The notes under the pieces were generated by a model. The model ran no database searches. It was given only the letters and a program-made list of their open reading frames with translations, and had not been told where the DNA came from. Both the position numbers and the translations under genes were made by a program. This document shows positions 18,565 through 26,953 of a stretch of DNA of 64,000 bases, one piece after another; the stretch's first letter is position 1; each line of letters starts with the position of its first letter. Origin of the DNA: Alteriqipengyuania lutimaris (lineage in GTDB: Bacteria > Pseudomonadota > Alphaproteobacteria > Sphingomonadales > Sphingomonadaceae); the NCBI RefSeq assembly GCF_003363135.1, contig NZ_QRBB01000001.1, positions 434,001 to 498,000 on the forward strand, given 5' to 3'.

Positions 18565-18796
18565 GGAATAGTCTTCCCTCGTGGTCGGGCCAAAAGTCGC
18601 GGCGTCGCAGCAATGCCGGATATTCCGCGCGGCCTACCTGTCCCTAAGCGTGATCCTCGATCTTGTGCCGATCGCAAGCCCTTCAAAAAGGCCCCGTCCA
18701 CTTGCTGATGTCGGATCGCGACCCGTGCAAGAAAGTTCGTATCTTGCTCGGTCTTGACCGGACTTACCGGTTACCCGGCGCTTTGCCAACCCCCTG

Positions 18797-20098
18797 TCAA
18801 AAGCTTTGCGAAACAATCATCGCGCGTGGCCTTTTTGCAAGATCGTTGCAGAAACGTGGCGCAAGGCCTTGATTTCGGGCGATGCCGGAAACCGCATCCT
18901 GCTGCGTCGCGCCGATTTCGAAAATCGCGATGGCGTCCTTTGTTAACAAGTGCGCGATCTGCGGGAGCAGGATTCGATAATCGTCGAGCCCCTCTGCCCC
19001 TGCGAACAGGGCCGAACCCGGCTCGTGATCGCGAACGCAGGGGTCTAGCGGCGCGTCATCCTCCACATAGGGCGGATTGCACAGGACCAGATCGAACTGG
19101 CCGAGGTCGCGCCGCCAGCCGTCCCGCCGCCAGCTGCGCCGCAGGAAGCGGGTGCGCTCCGCCAGACCCAGCGTCGTCGCATTGCACTGCGCCACGCGCA
19201 GCGCGGGCATCGAGGCATCGAGCCCGACCCCTTCCGCCTCCGGCCACTGCGACAGCGCCGCCAGCAGCAGCGCGCCCGATCCGGTGCCAAGGTCGAGGAT
19301 GCGCTGCGGGGCCTTGCGGGTCGCGAAGTAATCGCGCGCTGCGGCGATCAGCGTCTCGCTGTCGCCGCGCGGGATCAACACGGCGGGGGTGACCTTCAGC
19401 TCCAGCCCGTAGAACTCGGCGCTGCCGGTGATGTAGGCGACCGGCTCGTGGGCGGCGCGGCGCTCGACGAGCGGATCGAACGTCGCCGGAGCATCGTCGC
19501 GCATCGCCCGCAGCAGCATGTCCGAACGCGAGAGGCCCAGCGCATACCCCATCAGCAGCTCGGCATCGAGCCGCGGCGTGTCGCTGCTGGCGGCGAGAAG
19601 ATCGGCCCCATCGCGAATGGAGTCGCCCACACTCCCCCTCCTCTTCAGAGGAGGGGGTCGGGGGGTGGTGGGACGCGCAGCAGCCCAACGATCGGGGGCA
19701 TTCGCCAGAGCGAGACTCAGATCCTCCAGCACTCCATCGAGGTTCTGCATCACCTCTTCGTTCTCGTAACGCACCGTTCCGAAGCCATTCTCCGTCAGCA
19801 TGCGATCATCGGCCAAGGCATCGCACTCCGGATCATGCGTCTCACCATCGATCTCGACGACCAGACCTTTGGACGGGCAGAAAAAGTCGACGATTCGGTC
19901 ACCGATCACGGCCTGACGGCGAAACTTGTGACCACCCAGGCGACCGCCGCGTAACGCATTCCACATCCGGCGCTCGGGCTCCGGGGGATTGCGACGCATT
20001 TCGGAAGCGCGCGCAAGCATGGTTCGGCGTTCGCTTTCACCACCCCCAACCCCCTCCTCTAAAGAGGAGGGGGCTTTTGGCCCATTGTCCTCACTCAT
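18797..20098 (-). CDS. prmC: PrmC release-factor glutamine methyltransferase, with in-frame DUF559 N-terminal extension
   Basis: This open frame of 433 codons holds two unrelated parts. Residues about 157-433 are a complete PrmC, which methylates the GGQ glutamine of release factors: [15 protein letters not shown] motif [15 protein letters not shown] and catalytic NPPY ([10 protein letters not shown]) are present. Residues about 10-156 come from an inserted element and contain a DUF559 domain: [41 protein letters not shown]. The ATG at 20098 overlaps the prfA stop by eight bases. An internal GTG at 19630 preceded by AGGAGG gives a normal 277-residue PrmC, so cells may make the fusion, PrmC alone, or both. 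Confidence 0.9.
   Translation of the reverse strand: MSEDNGPKAPSSLEEGVGGGESERRTMLARASEMRRNPPEPERRMWNALRGGRLGGHKFRRQAVIGDRIVDFFCPSKGLVVEIDGETHDPECDALADDRMLTENGFGTVRYENEEVMQNLDGVLEDLSLALANAPDRWAAARPTTPRPPPLKRRGSVGDSIRDGADLLAASSDTPRLDAELLMGYALGLSRSDMLLRAMRDDAPATFDPLVERRAAHEPVAYITGSAEFYGLELKVTPAVLIPRGDSETLIAAARDYFATRKAPQRILDLGTGSGALLLAALSQWPEAEGVGLDASMPALRVAQCNATTLGLAERTRFLRRSWRRDGWRRDLGQFDLVLCNPPYVEDDAPLDPCVRDHEPGSALFAGAEGLDDYRILLPQIAHLLTKDAIAIFEIGATQQDAVSGIARNQGLAPRFCNDLAKRPRAMIVSQSF
19628..19642 (-). promoter_or_regulatory. Internal ribosome binding site and GTG start of prmC
   Basis: On the minus strand AGGAGG (19642-19637) lies six bases before GTG (19630-19628), an ideal spacing. The GTG opens [14 protein letters not shown], where PrmC homology begins. 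The Shine-Dalgarno sequence is part of the palindromic end of the inserted DUF559 element, so the element appears to have supplied or replaced the ribosome site of its host gene. Confidence 0.7.
19634..20073. mobile_element. DUF559-encoding palindrome-ended insertion element
   Basis: The two ends are near-identical inverted copies of about 39 bases. Each has an 11-bp palindrome, CCCCCTCCTCT/AGAGGAGGGGG with a two-base centre (20050-20073 and 19634-19657), and then a GGGGG-TGGTG tract facing inward. Between them one frame encodes a DUF559 domain, a relative of the Vsr/PD-(D/E)XK nuclease fold, with Asp in IVDFF and Glu/Asp in EIDG. No target duplication longer than two bases is evident. The element sits in the first codons of prmC without breaking its frame. 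The mobile nature is inferred from the terminal repeats and the split of prmC homology. Confidence 0.7.
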
Positions 20099-21158
20099 TC
20101 ATCGCCGCGAGCCGCTTGGCCTCGTCCTCGGCGATCAGCGCGTCGACCAGCTCGCCCAGCCCGGGGCCGGCGATGATCTGGGGGAGCTTCTGGAGCGTGA
20201 GGCCGATCCGGTGGTCGGTCACGCGGCCCTGCGGGAAGTTGTAGGTGCGGATCCGTTCGGAGCGGTCGCCCGAGCCGACCATTGCCTTGCGCGCCTCCGC
20301 CTCGGCCCCCTGCGCGGCGTCGCGCTGCTGTTCGTAGAGGCGCGCGCGCAGCACCTGCATCGCCTGTTCGCGGTTCTTGTGCTGGCTGCGCCCGTCCTGG
20401 CAGGTGACCACCAGCCCGGTGGGCAGGTGGGTGATGCGGATCGCCGAATCGGTCGTGTTGACGTGCTGCCCGCCCGCGCCGGACGCGCGATAGGTGTCGA
20501 TCTTGAGGTCGCCCGGATCGACCTGGACATCGACCTCGTCCGGCTCGGGCAGCACCGCCACGGTCGCCGCCGAGGTGTGGATGCGCCCGCCGCTCTCGGT
20601 CTCGGGCACGCGCTGCACACGGTGGACGCCGCTTTCGAACTTGAGCTTTGCGAACACGCCCTGCCCGCGCACGTTGGCGACGATTTCCTTGAAGCCGCCG
20701 ACTTCGGACGCGCTGATGCTGACCGGCTCGACCTTCCAGCCCTGCTCGCCCGCGAAGCGTTCGTACATGCGATACAGGTCGCCTGCGAACAGCGCGGCTT
20801 CGTCGCCGCCGGTGCCCGCGCGGATTTCGAGCATCGCAGGCTTGGCATCGGCGCTGTCGCGCGGGAGCATGGCAACGGCGAGCTGCTGTTCGAGCTCGGG
20901 AATGCGCTGGTGGAGCGCCTCCAGCTCCTCTTCCGCCATCGCTTTCATCTCGGGATCGGCGAGCATCTCTTCCAGCCCCGCGACTTCCTCGCGCGCCGCC
21001 TTCAGCTCCAGCGCGAGCTTCGCGACCGGCTCCAGCTCCGCATAGTCGCGGCTTGCCTGGACGAATTCCTCGCCCTCCAGCTGGCCCGAGGCCATCCGCG
21101 CCTCGATCTCGGCGAAGCGGTTGGCGATCTGGTCGAGGCGTTCGGGAGGGATGGTCAT
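20091..21158 (-). CDS. prfA: Peptide chain release factor 1
   Basis: The 355-residue protein recognises UAA/UAG stop codons. It has the catalytic GAGGQHVN motif near residue 228, whose Gln is the substrate of the neighbouring PrmC, and a PAT-type recognition region ahead of it. The start at 21158 ([11 protein letters not shown]) was chosen over an upstream in-frame start because family members begin here. Its last codons overlap the prmC start. hisS lies upstream on the same strand, separated by 309 bases rich in inverted repeats. Confidence 0.98.
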   Translation of the reverse strand: MTIPPERLDQIANRFAEIEARMASGQLEGEEFVQASRDYAELEPVAKLALELKAAREEVAGLEEMLADPEMKAMAEEELEALHQRIPELEQQLAVAMLPRDSADAKPAMLEIRAGTGGDEAALFAGDLYRMYERFAGEQGWKVEPVSISASEVGGFKEIVANVRGQGVFAKLKFESGVHRVQRVPETESGGRIHTSAATVAVLPEPDEVDVQVDPGDLKIDTYRASGAGGQHVNTTDSAIRITHLPTGLVVTCQDGRSQHKNREQAMQVLRARLYEQQRDAAQGAEAEARKAMVGSGDRSERIRTYNFPQGRVTDHRIGLTLQKLPQIIAGPGLGELVDALIAEDEAKRLAAMNE

Positions 21159-21182
21159 TGCGGTCGTTCCGGGGGGCAGATT

Positions 21183-21221
21183 GGGTGACACAGGGTGACA
21201 CGTGTCACCCTGGTGTCACCC
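21183..21221. repeat. Nested GGGTGACAC palindrome upstream of prfA
   Basis: The centre is a perfect 20-bp palindrome, AGGGTGACACGTGTCACCCT (21192-21211). Outside it each arm carries another GGGTGACAC copy, the right arm with one extra base, so four copies of the nine-mer are arranged in two nested pairs. It lies 25 bases upstream of the prfA start codon. It could be a double operator or a hairpin in the prfA leader. I do not know the cognate regulator. Confidence 0.65.
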
Positions 21222-21379
21222 TGATCAAGGTGCTGTTTATAAATGCGTATTTGGCGAATTTGCACTTAAGGCGACACTTTTGCGATGTGGCGGGAGAAGA
21301 TGACTGCTTGCAGGGTGCAATAGCGCGGAAGAGGCGGCGTAGGAAAGGTGGCGCGGCCCTTACCTCCCTCTCAACCGTC

Positions 21380-21458
21380 ATCCCGGGCGTGACCCGGGAT
21401 AAGGCTTCTTTGGGTGCGGCGCCAAAAGGAAGCACCACCCCGGATCAAGTCCGGGGTG
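21380..21458. repeat. Pair of REP-type hairpins
   Basis: Two imperfectly related hairpins flank a short spacer: ATCCCGGG-cgtga-CCCGGGAT (21380-21400) and CACCCCGGA-tcaag-TCCGGGGTG (21436-21458). Sequences of this CCCGGA..TCCGGGGTGAC kind are dispersed repeats in many sphingomonads and other alphaproteobacteria. They sit right after the hisS stop and may act as its 3' end. Confidence 0.65.
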
Positions 21459-21467
21459 ACGAGATGC

Positions 21468-22712
21468 CTAAAACGCCAAGATGCGTTCAAGGTCAGGATG
21501 CGCAGCTTCATCCCCACTGATCCCATGTCCATCCTCGCGAAAGCTCACAATCGCTTTAGGGGAACGCTTGACCGCCTTGTCGTAGCGCTTGCGGGGCGAA
21601 CCGGTCGCGATCATCTCGGCGCTCAGACCGGCGGAGCGCAAGGACGCGAGCGCCCTGCTCGCGCGGTCGAGGGCGACGTCGCTGGTGTCTTCCACCACGA
21701 TGATCGCCTCGGCAGGTTCCTCACCCTTCTCCCCCACCAGCATCGCCAGCCGCTCGATCCCCGCAGCCCAGCCGACCGCAGGCGTAGGCGCGCCGCCAAG
21801 GCTCTCGATCAACCCGTCGTAGCGGCCACCGCCGAGGATCGTGCTCTGCGACCCCAGCGCGTCGGCTGCTGCCGAGCCCTCGTCTGGAATGAACTCGAAC
21901 GCGGTGTGGCGATAGTAGTCGAGCCCGCGCACGAGGCTCTCGGCACGCACCCACTTCACGCCCGCCGCGTCGAGCCCGCTGGTCACGGCATCGAAAAAGC
22001 CACGCGCCTCCTCGGTCAGGAAGTCGTCGATCTTCGGCGCGTCGGCCACGAAGCGCTGGTCGCGGCGATCCTTGCTGTCCAGAATCCGCAGTGGGTTCTT
22101 CTCCAGCCGCTCCTGCGATTCCTCGCTCAGCTCGTCCTTCACAGCTCGGAAGTGTTCGACCAGCGCGGCGCGCCATGCCTCGCGCGAATCGCCGTCGCCC
22201 AGCGTGTTGAGATGCAGCGTCACACCCTCGATCCCCAGTTCGCGGATCACCTGGTCGGCCATCGCGAGCAGCTCGACATCGGCCTGCGGTTCAGCAGCAC
22301 CGATAATCTCCGCATCGATCTGGTGGAACTGGCGGTAGCGGCCCTTCTGCGGGCGTTCGTAGCGGAACAGCGGGCCGTGCGTTGCCAGCTTCACCGGCGC
22401 GTGCTGTTGCCAGCCGTTCGTCAGGTAGGCGCGCGCGATGCCCGCAGTGAATTCGGGCCGCAGGGTGAGCGATTCCCCGCCGCGATCCTCGAAGGAATAC
22501 ATTTCCTTGGAGACGATGTCGGTCGTCTCGCCGATCGAGCGGGCGAACACCTCGGTCCGCTCGAACACGGGAAATTCGGAGCGGCGGAAGCGGTAGAGCT
22601 TGCGTACCCGTTCGAAGGTTTCGACCACGAAGGCGAAGCTTTCCGCCTCGGCGCCGAAAATGTCCTGCGTGCCGCGGATCGCCTGCGGGGTTTTGGAATT
22701 GTTCTTGCCCAT
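21468..22712 (-). CDS. hisS: Histidyl-tRNA synthetase
   Basis: The 414-residue class II synthetase charges tRNA-His. Visible are [11 protein letters not shown] at the N-terminus, motif 2 [20 protein letters not shown], the histidine-specific [15 protein letters not shown] and motif 3 [16 protein letters not shown]-terminal anticodon-binding domain with [13 protein letters not shown] follows. It starts with ATG at 22712, divergent from ppa. The nearest downstream genes on the strand are prfA and prmC, making a translation-themed block. Confidence 0.97.
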   Translation of the reverse strand: MGKNNSKTPQAIRGTQDIFGAEAESFAFVVETFERVRKLYRFRRSEFPVFERTEVFARSIGETTDIVSKEMYSFEDRGGESLTLRPEFTAGIARAYLTNGWQQHAPVKLATHGPLFRYERPQKGRYRQFHQIDAEIIGAAEPQADVELLAMADQVIRELGIEGVTLHLNTLGDGDSREAWRAALVEHFRAVKDELSEESQERLEKNPLRILDSKDRRDQRFVADAPKIDDFLTEEARGFFDAVTSGLDAAGVKWVRAESLVRGLDYYRHTAFEFIPDEGSAAADALGSQSTILGGGRYDGLIESLGGAPTPAVGWAAGIERLAMLVGEKGEEPAEAIIVVEDTSDVALDRASRALASLRSAGLSAEMIATGSPRKRYDKAVKRSPKAIVSFREDGHGISGDEAAHPDLERILAF

Positions 22713-22854
22713 GGGCGGTGCAGTTAGGCGGGCATTGCCCCTTCCGCAATCGCCTCGCCTTCGTTAAGCCGCGCCGCAACTCGGGAGACGGGCCGTATTC
22801 TTCCGCCTGACGGCGGGTACCGCCAAAATTCAGCAAAGAGAGCCTTGCCACATT

Positions 22855-23385
22855 ATGCGTATCGACAAAGTTCCGACCGGCGATAACGTGCCGGACAGCC
22901 TCAACGTGATCATCGAGGTCCCGACCGGCGGCGAGCCGGTGAAGTACGAATTCGACAAGGATTCGGGCGCGCTCTACGTCGATCGCATCCTGCACACGCC
23001 GATGCGCTATCCGGCGAATTACGGCTTCGTGCCGCACACGCTGTCGCCCGACGGCGACCCGCTCGACGCGCTGGTGATCGCGCGTAGCCCGTTCATTCCC
23101 GGCTGCGTCGTGCGCGCGCGCCCGATCGGCGTGCTCAATCTCGAAGACGAGCATGGCGGCGATGAAAAGCTGATCTGCGTGCCGGTCGACACTACCTTCC
23201 CCTATTATTCGGACGTCGCCGAAACCAAGGACCTGCCGAGCATCATCTTCGCGCAGATCGAGCACTTCTTCACCCACTACAAGGATCTCGAGAAAGAAAA
23301 GTGGGTCCGCATCGGCAAGTGGGGCAATGCCGCCGAAGCCAAGCAGATCGTGGTCGAGGCGGTCGAGCGGGCGAAGAAAGGCTAA
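22855..23385 (+). CDS. ppa: Inorganic pyrophosphatase (family I)
   Basis: The 176-residue cytosolic enzyme hydrolyses pyrophosphate. The signature DGDPLDALV with its metal-binding aspartates is near residue 63, and KYEFDKDSGALYVDR with RYPANYGFVP precedes it. Length fits the prokaryotic hexameric form. It is divergent from hisS, with 142 bases between them for both promoters. Confidence 0.98.
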   Translation: MRIDKVPTGDNVPDSLNVIIEVPTGGEPVKYEFDKDSGALYVDRILHTPMRYPANYGFVPHTLSPDGDPLDALVIARSPFIPGCVVRARPIGVLNLEDEHGGDEKLICVPVDTTFPYYSDVAETKDLPSIIFAQIEHFFTHYKDLEKEKWVRIGKWGNAAEAKQIVVEAVERAKKG

Positions 23386-23399
23386 CTCAACTTCCTTGA

Positions 23400-23431
23400 G
23401 GGCGCGCCGCGGTCAATCCGCGGGCGTGCCC
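23400..23431. terminator. Convergent 3'-end hairpin
   Basis: GC-rich arms around TCAAT (CCGCGG inside GGCGC/GTGCC outer arms, with a one-base bulge) form a strong stem between convergent ppa and the SnoaL-like gene, overlapping the latter's stop codon. There is no U-tract on either side, so it may be an RNA-end structure rather than a true intrinsic terminator. Confidence 0.45.
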
Positions 23432-23916
23432 TCGAACAGCCCTTCGGGAAGCGGGCCGGAGTGGTGCAGACGACGGACCTTCCATCCGTCGTCGTAAGCC
23501 AGCAGGTAGGACATCATTCCGCTCGTGTGCGCTATGGTGCTGTCTTCGTAGACCGTTTCGTCATCGAACCGGACGGACACATAGGCGTGGTCGGGCTGCA
23601 GCAGCACTGCATGGAAATCCGACTCGTCGATCCTGTAGGAGGCCACGCCCACCAGCCAGCTGTCTGACAGGATCGCGGGAAAGGCGGAAGCTTCGATCAC
23701 CTGCGAGAAGAAGATATACTCGAAGTCGGGAGAATGCGTTTCGGCGACCGCATCGAAGTCGAGCTCCTCCCACTCCCCATGATATTCGCGAATGGCTGCG
23801 ATGGCGCCAGCCTCGGAGAAGGCCGGTTCTGCCTCTTGCGCCCCTGCGCTCGCGGCAAGTGCGGGGGTCAGAAGGAGTAAGGTGGTCGATATCAAGCGAA
23901 GCACTGATTGTGGCAT
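23413..23916 (-). CDS. Secreted SnoaL/DUF4440-like protein
   Basis: The 167-residue protein has a cleavable signal (MPQSVLRLISTTLLLLTPALAASAGAQ). The mature part resembles NTF2-fold SnoaL/DUF4440 proteins: AIAAIREYHGEWEELDFDAVAETHSPDFEYIF opens the fold and a strand ending DDGWKVRRLHHSGPLP closes it. Such domains bind small molecules or act as simple enzymes; the role here is unknown. The ATG at 23916 has AGGAGAG before it, which fixes the start and excludes a longer frame extending upstream. Confidence 0.8.
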   Translation of the reverse strand: MPQSVLRLISTTLLLLTPALAASAGAQEAEPAFSEAGAIAAIREYHGEWEELDFDAVAETHSPDFEYIFFSQVIEASAFPAILSDSWLVGVASYRIDESDFHAVLLQPDHAYVSVRFDDETVYEDSTIAHTSGMMSYLLAYDDGWKVRRLHHSGPLPEGLFEGTPAD

Positions 23917-24010
23917 ATCGGCTCTCCTGTCGCGGGCCCGGCTCGCCTGACAGCGATCAATCGCCCCCTCGTCGATCCCGCCCGGGTCGCACATTACCGC
24001 TAATGTCCGC

Positions 24011-25417
24011 TCACTCCACCGGGCGGCGGTGGTCGAGCAGGTCGCGCTGGGCCTCGGGGCTGTCGCGCTCTTCCTCCACCATCTGGTCGATCTCGTCGCT
24101 GGGTGCCACATCGGGGGGCGCGGCCTCGGCCTCCGGCCTGGCCTTGCGCGGGCGCCCTGCCACACCGTCGCGGTCGGCGATGTTCTCGAACGGCAGACTG
24201 GCCGAGCGCGGGTCGAAGCGCAGGCGGTAGATCGGCTCGGGCAGGCCGAAGCCTGCATCTTCCAGCGCGGTCTTCACCGCCGGAATCGCCGCGCTCTGCG
24301 CCTTGAACCAGTCGGTTTTGCGCTGGTCGACCCAGCCGAGGAAGCGGATCACAACAGCTGAATCGCCCACCTCCACGATCCGCGCCTCCGGCGCAGGGTC
24401 TGCCAACATGAAGGGCAATGCCGCCAGTGTCGTACGGCCAAGCTCTGCTGCGGCGGTTGAGTCGTCGTCCGCATCGACCCCCAGGGTGAAATCGAACCGC
24501 CGCTGCGGATTGCGCGTGAAGTTGACGATCACCGCCTTGAACACGGTGGAGTTGGGAATGCGCAGGTGGTTGCCCTCCAGCGTCATCAGCACGGTGGCGC
24601 GGCTGGTGAGGCGGATCACGCGTCCCTCCATATCCTCGATCATCACATGGTCGTTGGCGCGGAACGGCTGGCGCAGGCTCAGCATCAGCGAAGCGACGTA
24701 GTTCTCCACCGTATCGCGCATCGCGAAGCCCAGCGCGATGCCGATCACCCCGGCTCCGCCCAGCACCGCGCCGAGCAGCGCCGTCGCACCGATGATGTCG
24801 AGCGCGATGACCGCAGCGAAGATGATCGCGATGAAGCGGATCGCGCTCGCCACCAGATCGGCGAGGAAGGCGTTGGGCGTGAAGATCCGCCAGACGAACT
24901 TGAGCGAGGCGAGCAGGTAGCCGGCCACCACGATCGCGAGGCCGATCAGCAGCGCAACACCGATCAGCGGCAGCAGGTTCGCCGCCTCGCGCAGCCGGTC
25001 GAGCAGCGCGGTGACGATATCGGCCGTGCCGCTGAGCGAGGTGTCGCGCGCGACCTCGTTCTCCACCGTCACCACGTCGAAACGCGCCGCGATCGCGCCC
25101 GCATCGTCGATCGCCTGCTGGCTGGGGGCCGAGCCGGTCAGCCGCACGACGCCTTCGCTGACCGCGACTTCGATACCGGAGAACGCGTCGACCTCGGCAT
25201 AGATGTCGCGCAGGCGGGCGGCGATGCGGGCATCGGCCTGCGGATCGCGCTCGTCCGACAGCGCGCCGCTGGCGGTGGGCGTCGGCTCGGGTGCGGCGGC
25301 CTCGTCGGACGGCAGCGCAGGCAGCGCCGCCGCGAGCGGTGCGGCGAAGACGACGAGCCATGCGGCCAGACATGCCGCGATCGACCGGGCAGCCAGAATC
25401 CGCAGCATCGCCATCAT
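24011..25417 (-). CDS. BON-domain MscS-family channel
   Basis: The protein of about 468 residues has a signal or first helix (about 5-30), then an extracytoplasmic BON-like domain (about 60-125: ARLRDIYAEVDAFSGIEVAV, VVRLTGSAPSQQAIDDA). Three or more membrane helices and the MscS core follow, with pore helix GGAGVIGIALGFAMRDTVENY and beta domain FRANDHVMIEDMEGRV and IPNSTVFKAVIVNFTRNP. The C-terminal tail is charged. A lipid-binding BON module joined to a tension-gated channel suggests attachment to the envelope, which is inference. GAGGGGGA lies very close to the first ATG, so starts at 25414 or 25408 are also plausible. Confidence 0.88.
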   Translation of the reverse strand: MMAMLRILAARSIAACLAAWLVVFAAPLAAALPALPSDEAAAPEPTPTASGALSDERDPQADARIAARLRDIYAEVDAFSGIEVAVSEGVVRLTGSAPSQQAIDDAGAIAARFDVVTVENEVARDTSLSGTADIVTALLDRLREAANLLPLIGVALLIGLAIVVAGYLLASLKFVWRIFTPNAFLADLVASAIRFIAIIFAAVIALDIIGATALLGAVLGGAGVIGIALGFAMRDTVENYVASLMLSLRQPFRANDHVMIEDMEGRVIRLTSRATVLMTLEGNHLRIPNSTVFKAVIVNFTRNPQRRFDFTLGVDADDDSTAAAELGRTTLAALPFMLADPAPEARIVEVGDSAVVIRFLGWVDQRKTDWFKAQSAAIPAVKTALEDAGFGLPEPIYRLRFDPRSASLPFENIADRDGVAGRPRKARPEAEAAPPDVAPSDEIDQMVEEERDSPEAQRDLLDHRRPVE

Positions 25418-25468
25418 TCCCCCTCGATTGCGGCGTAGGCCGTGCGCCCGCTCCCCACGCGCAAGCGG

Positions 25469-25828
25469 CTACTTGCCGCCGAAAGCCATGCCGAACCCGG
25501 CCGCGAGAAGCAGCGGCACACCCGCCGTCAGCAGCCATAGCGCCACCTGGTCGCGGCGGAATGCGCCGCGCAGCGAGACGTCGTGCGCCCGGTCGTCCGG
25601 CAGGTCCCGCCAGCGCTTCTCGAAGAAGCGCAGCACGGGAATGAACGCGCCGACCATCACCACCAGCAACAGGTAGACGGTGATCCCCTCGAACGCGTAC
25701 TTCATCTTGGGCATGGTGATGAAGATCAGCAGCGCAGTGGTGACCAGCAGGGCCCACGCGATATTGTCGCTGATCGCGGCGCGCCAGTCGACTTCGCGCT
25801 CGCCGCCCAATGTTGCATCGCTCTTCAT
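25469..25828 (-). CDS. Small membrane protein with three predicted helices
   Basis: The 119-residue protein has hydrophobic helices near 20-36 (IAWALLVTTALLIFIT), 45-63 (GITVYLLLVVMVGAFIPVL) and 92-113 (VALWLLTAGVPLLLAAGFG), joined by charged loops. I do not recognise the family. ATG at 25828 with GGATG upstream was taken in preference to a GTG three codons earlier. It ends 51 bases before the BON-MscS channel on the same strand, so the two may form an operon. lptB starts divergently 153 bases away. Confidence 0.7.
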   Translation of the reverse strand: MKSDATLGGEREVDWRAAISDNIAWALLVTTALLIFITMPKMKYAFEGITVYLLLVVMVGAFIPVLRFFEKRWRDLPDDRAHDVSLRGAFRRDQVALWLLTAGVPLLLAAGFGMAFGGK

Positions 25829-25981
25829 TTTCGGCACATCCTATCAGGCCCCGTCTCCACCAGCGATAGGGCGTGGCGCCCCTTCGCTCAAGCATCTCGC
25901 GCGACAGGCGGCGCCGGCGGCAAAGCATCGAGGCAAGCATTGTACCTTTCGCCGCGCGCACCATTTGCTAAGCAGCACGCC

Positions 25982-26779
25982 ATGGCAGAGATCGACCCCG
26001 CCGAAATAGCCCAAAGCTCGCAAGAAGTGGAGGCGAACGCCGCCCCGCCGATTCCGCAGGGCGGGCTGGAAGTCGTGTCGATCGCCAAGAGCTACGACAA
26101 GCGCGCCGTGCTGACCGATATTTCGCTGTCGGTCGGCAAGGGCGAGGTGCTCGGCCTGCTCGGCCCTAACGGCGCGGGCAAGACCACGTGCTTCTATTCG
26201 ATCATGGGGCTGGTGAAGCCCGATAGCGGCCGCATCCTGATGGATGGCGAGGATGTGACGCACCTGCCGATGTATCGGCGCGCGATCCTCGGCCTCGGCT
26301 ACCTGCCGCAGGAAACCAGCATTTTCCGCGGTCTGACCGTGGAGCAGAACATCTCCACCGTCCTCGAACTGGCCGAGCCCGACCGGGACCGGCGGCGCGA
26401 GGGGCTGGAGCGTCTGCTCGACGAATTCGGCCTGACCCGATTGCGCACCGCGCCCGCGATGGCGCTGTCGGGGGGCGAGCGTCGCCGCTGCGAAATCGCC
26501 CGCGCGCTGGCGGCGAACCCTTCGATCATGCTGCTGGACGAGCCCTTCGCGGGGATCGATCCGCTCTCGATCAGCGATATCCGCGATCTCGTGATCGACC
26601 TGAAGAACCGTGGCATCGGTGTCCTCATAACCGACCATAACGTTCGCGAAACGCTCGATATCGTAGACCGTGCCTGTATCATCTACGGCGGCCAGGTCCT
26701 GTTCGCGGGCACCCCGCAGGACCTGGTCGAAGACGAGAACGTGCGCAGGCTCTACCTTGGCGAGAATTTTACGCTTTGA
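25982..26779 (+). CDS. lptB: LPS export ABC transporter ATP-binding protein
   Basis: The 265-residue ATPase drives lipopolysaccharide transport with LptFG. It shows Walker A GPNGAGKTT, the LptB-typical QETSIFRGLTVEQNI around the Q-loop, signature LSGGERRRCEIARALA, Walker B LLDEPFAGIDP and H-loop ITDHNVRETL. The first 30 residues are an extra low-homology leader, common in sphingomonads. As in many proteobacteria it lies directly ahead of rpoN, but here a long hairpin element separates the two. Confidence 0.96.
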   Translation: MAEIDPAEIAQSSQEVEANAAPPIPQGGLEVVSIAKSYDKRAVLTDISLSVGKGEVLGLLGPNGAGKTTCFYSIMGLVKPDSGRILMDGEDVTHLPMYRRAILGLGYLPQETSIFRGLTVEQNISTVLELAEPDRDRRREGLERLLDEFGLTRLRTAPAMALSGGERRRCEIARALAANPSIMLLDEPFAGIDPLSISDIRDLVIDLKNRGIGVLITDHNVRETLDIVDRACIIYGGQVLFAGTPQDLVEDENVRRLYLGENFTL

Positions 26780-26832
26780 TTTTCCGGCGGTCCGAAGGGT
26801 GATCGCTCGTGGAAAGCACCGGGCCGCCGGAG

Positions 26833-26914
26833 CGGTACCAGCCCGCACCCCCGCCCGGCCAACCCATGGGATTATCCTGTCGGGTTGGCCGGGCGGGGGT
26901 GCGGGCTGGTGCCG
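26833..26914. repeat. Long hairpin element, copy 1 (lptB-rpoN gap)
   Basis: Arms 26833-26865 and 26882-26914 pair over 33 positions, with one G-U wobble and no mismatch, around a 16-base loop. Each arm contains CACCCCCGCCCGGCCAACCC or its complement. The same element recurs at 44641-44726. There is no U-tract after the stem. It reaches to within 40 bases of the rpoN start, so it will be in the rpoN leader if transcription comes from lptB. Confidence 0.85.
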
Positions 26915-26953
26915 TGCGAGCCGACAGCTTCGCTGGCGGCGGACCACGCACTA

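Larger units (their letters stand above)
21159..21467. other. Repeat-rich prfA-hisS intergenic region
   Basis: These 309 bases hold no coding frame I can support. They contain a nested GGGTGACAC palindrome (21183-21221), an AT-rich stretch (about 21235-21290) that could carry the prfA promoter, and a pair of REP-type hairpins (21380-21400 and 21436-21458) just downstream of hisS. Confidence 0.6.

Noticed and set aside
26885..26953. Earlier TTG start for rpoN giving 23 extra residues
   Set aside because: The TTG lies inside the hairpin repeat, the added residues have no homology, and ATG at 26954 sits directly before conserved region I.
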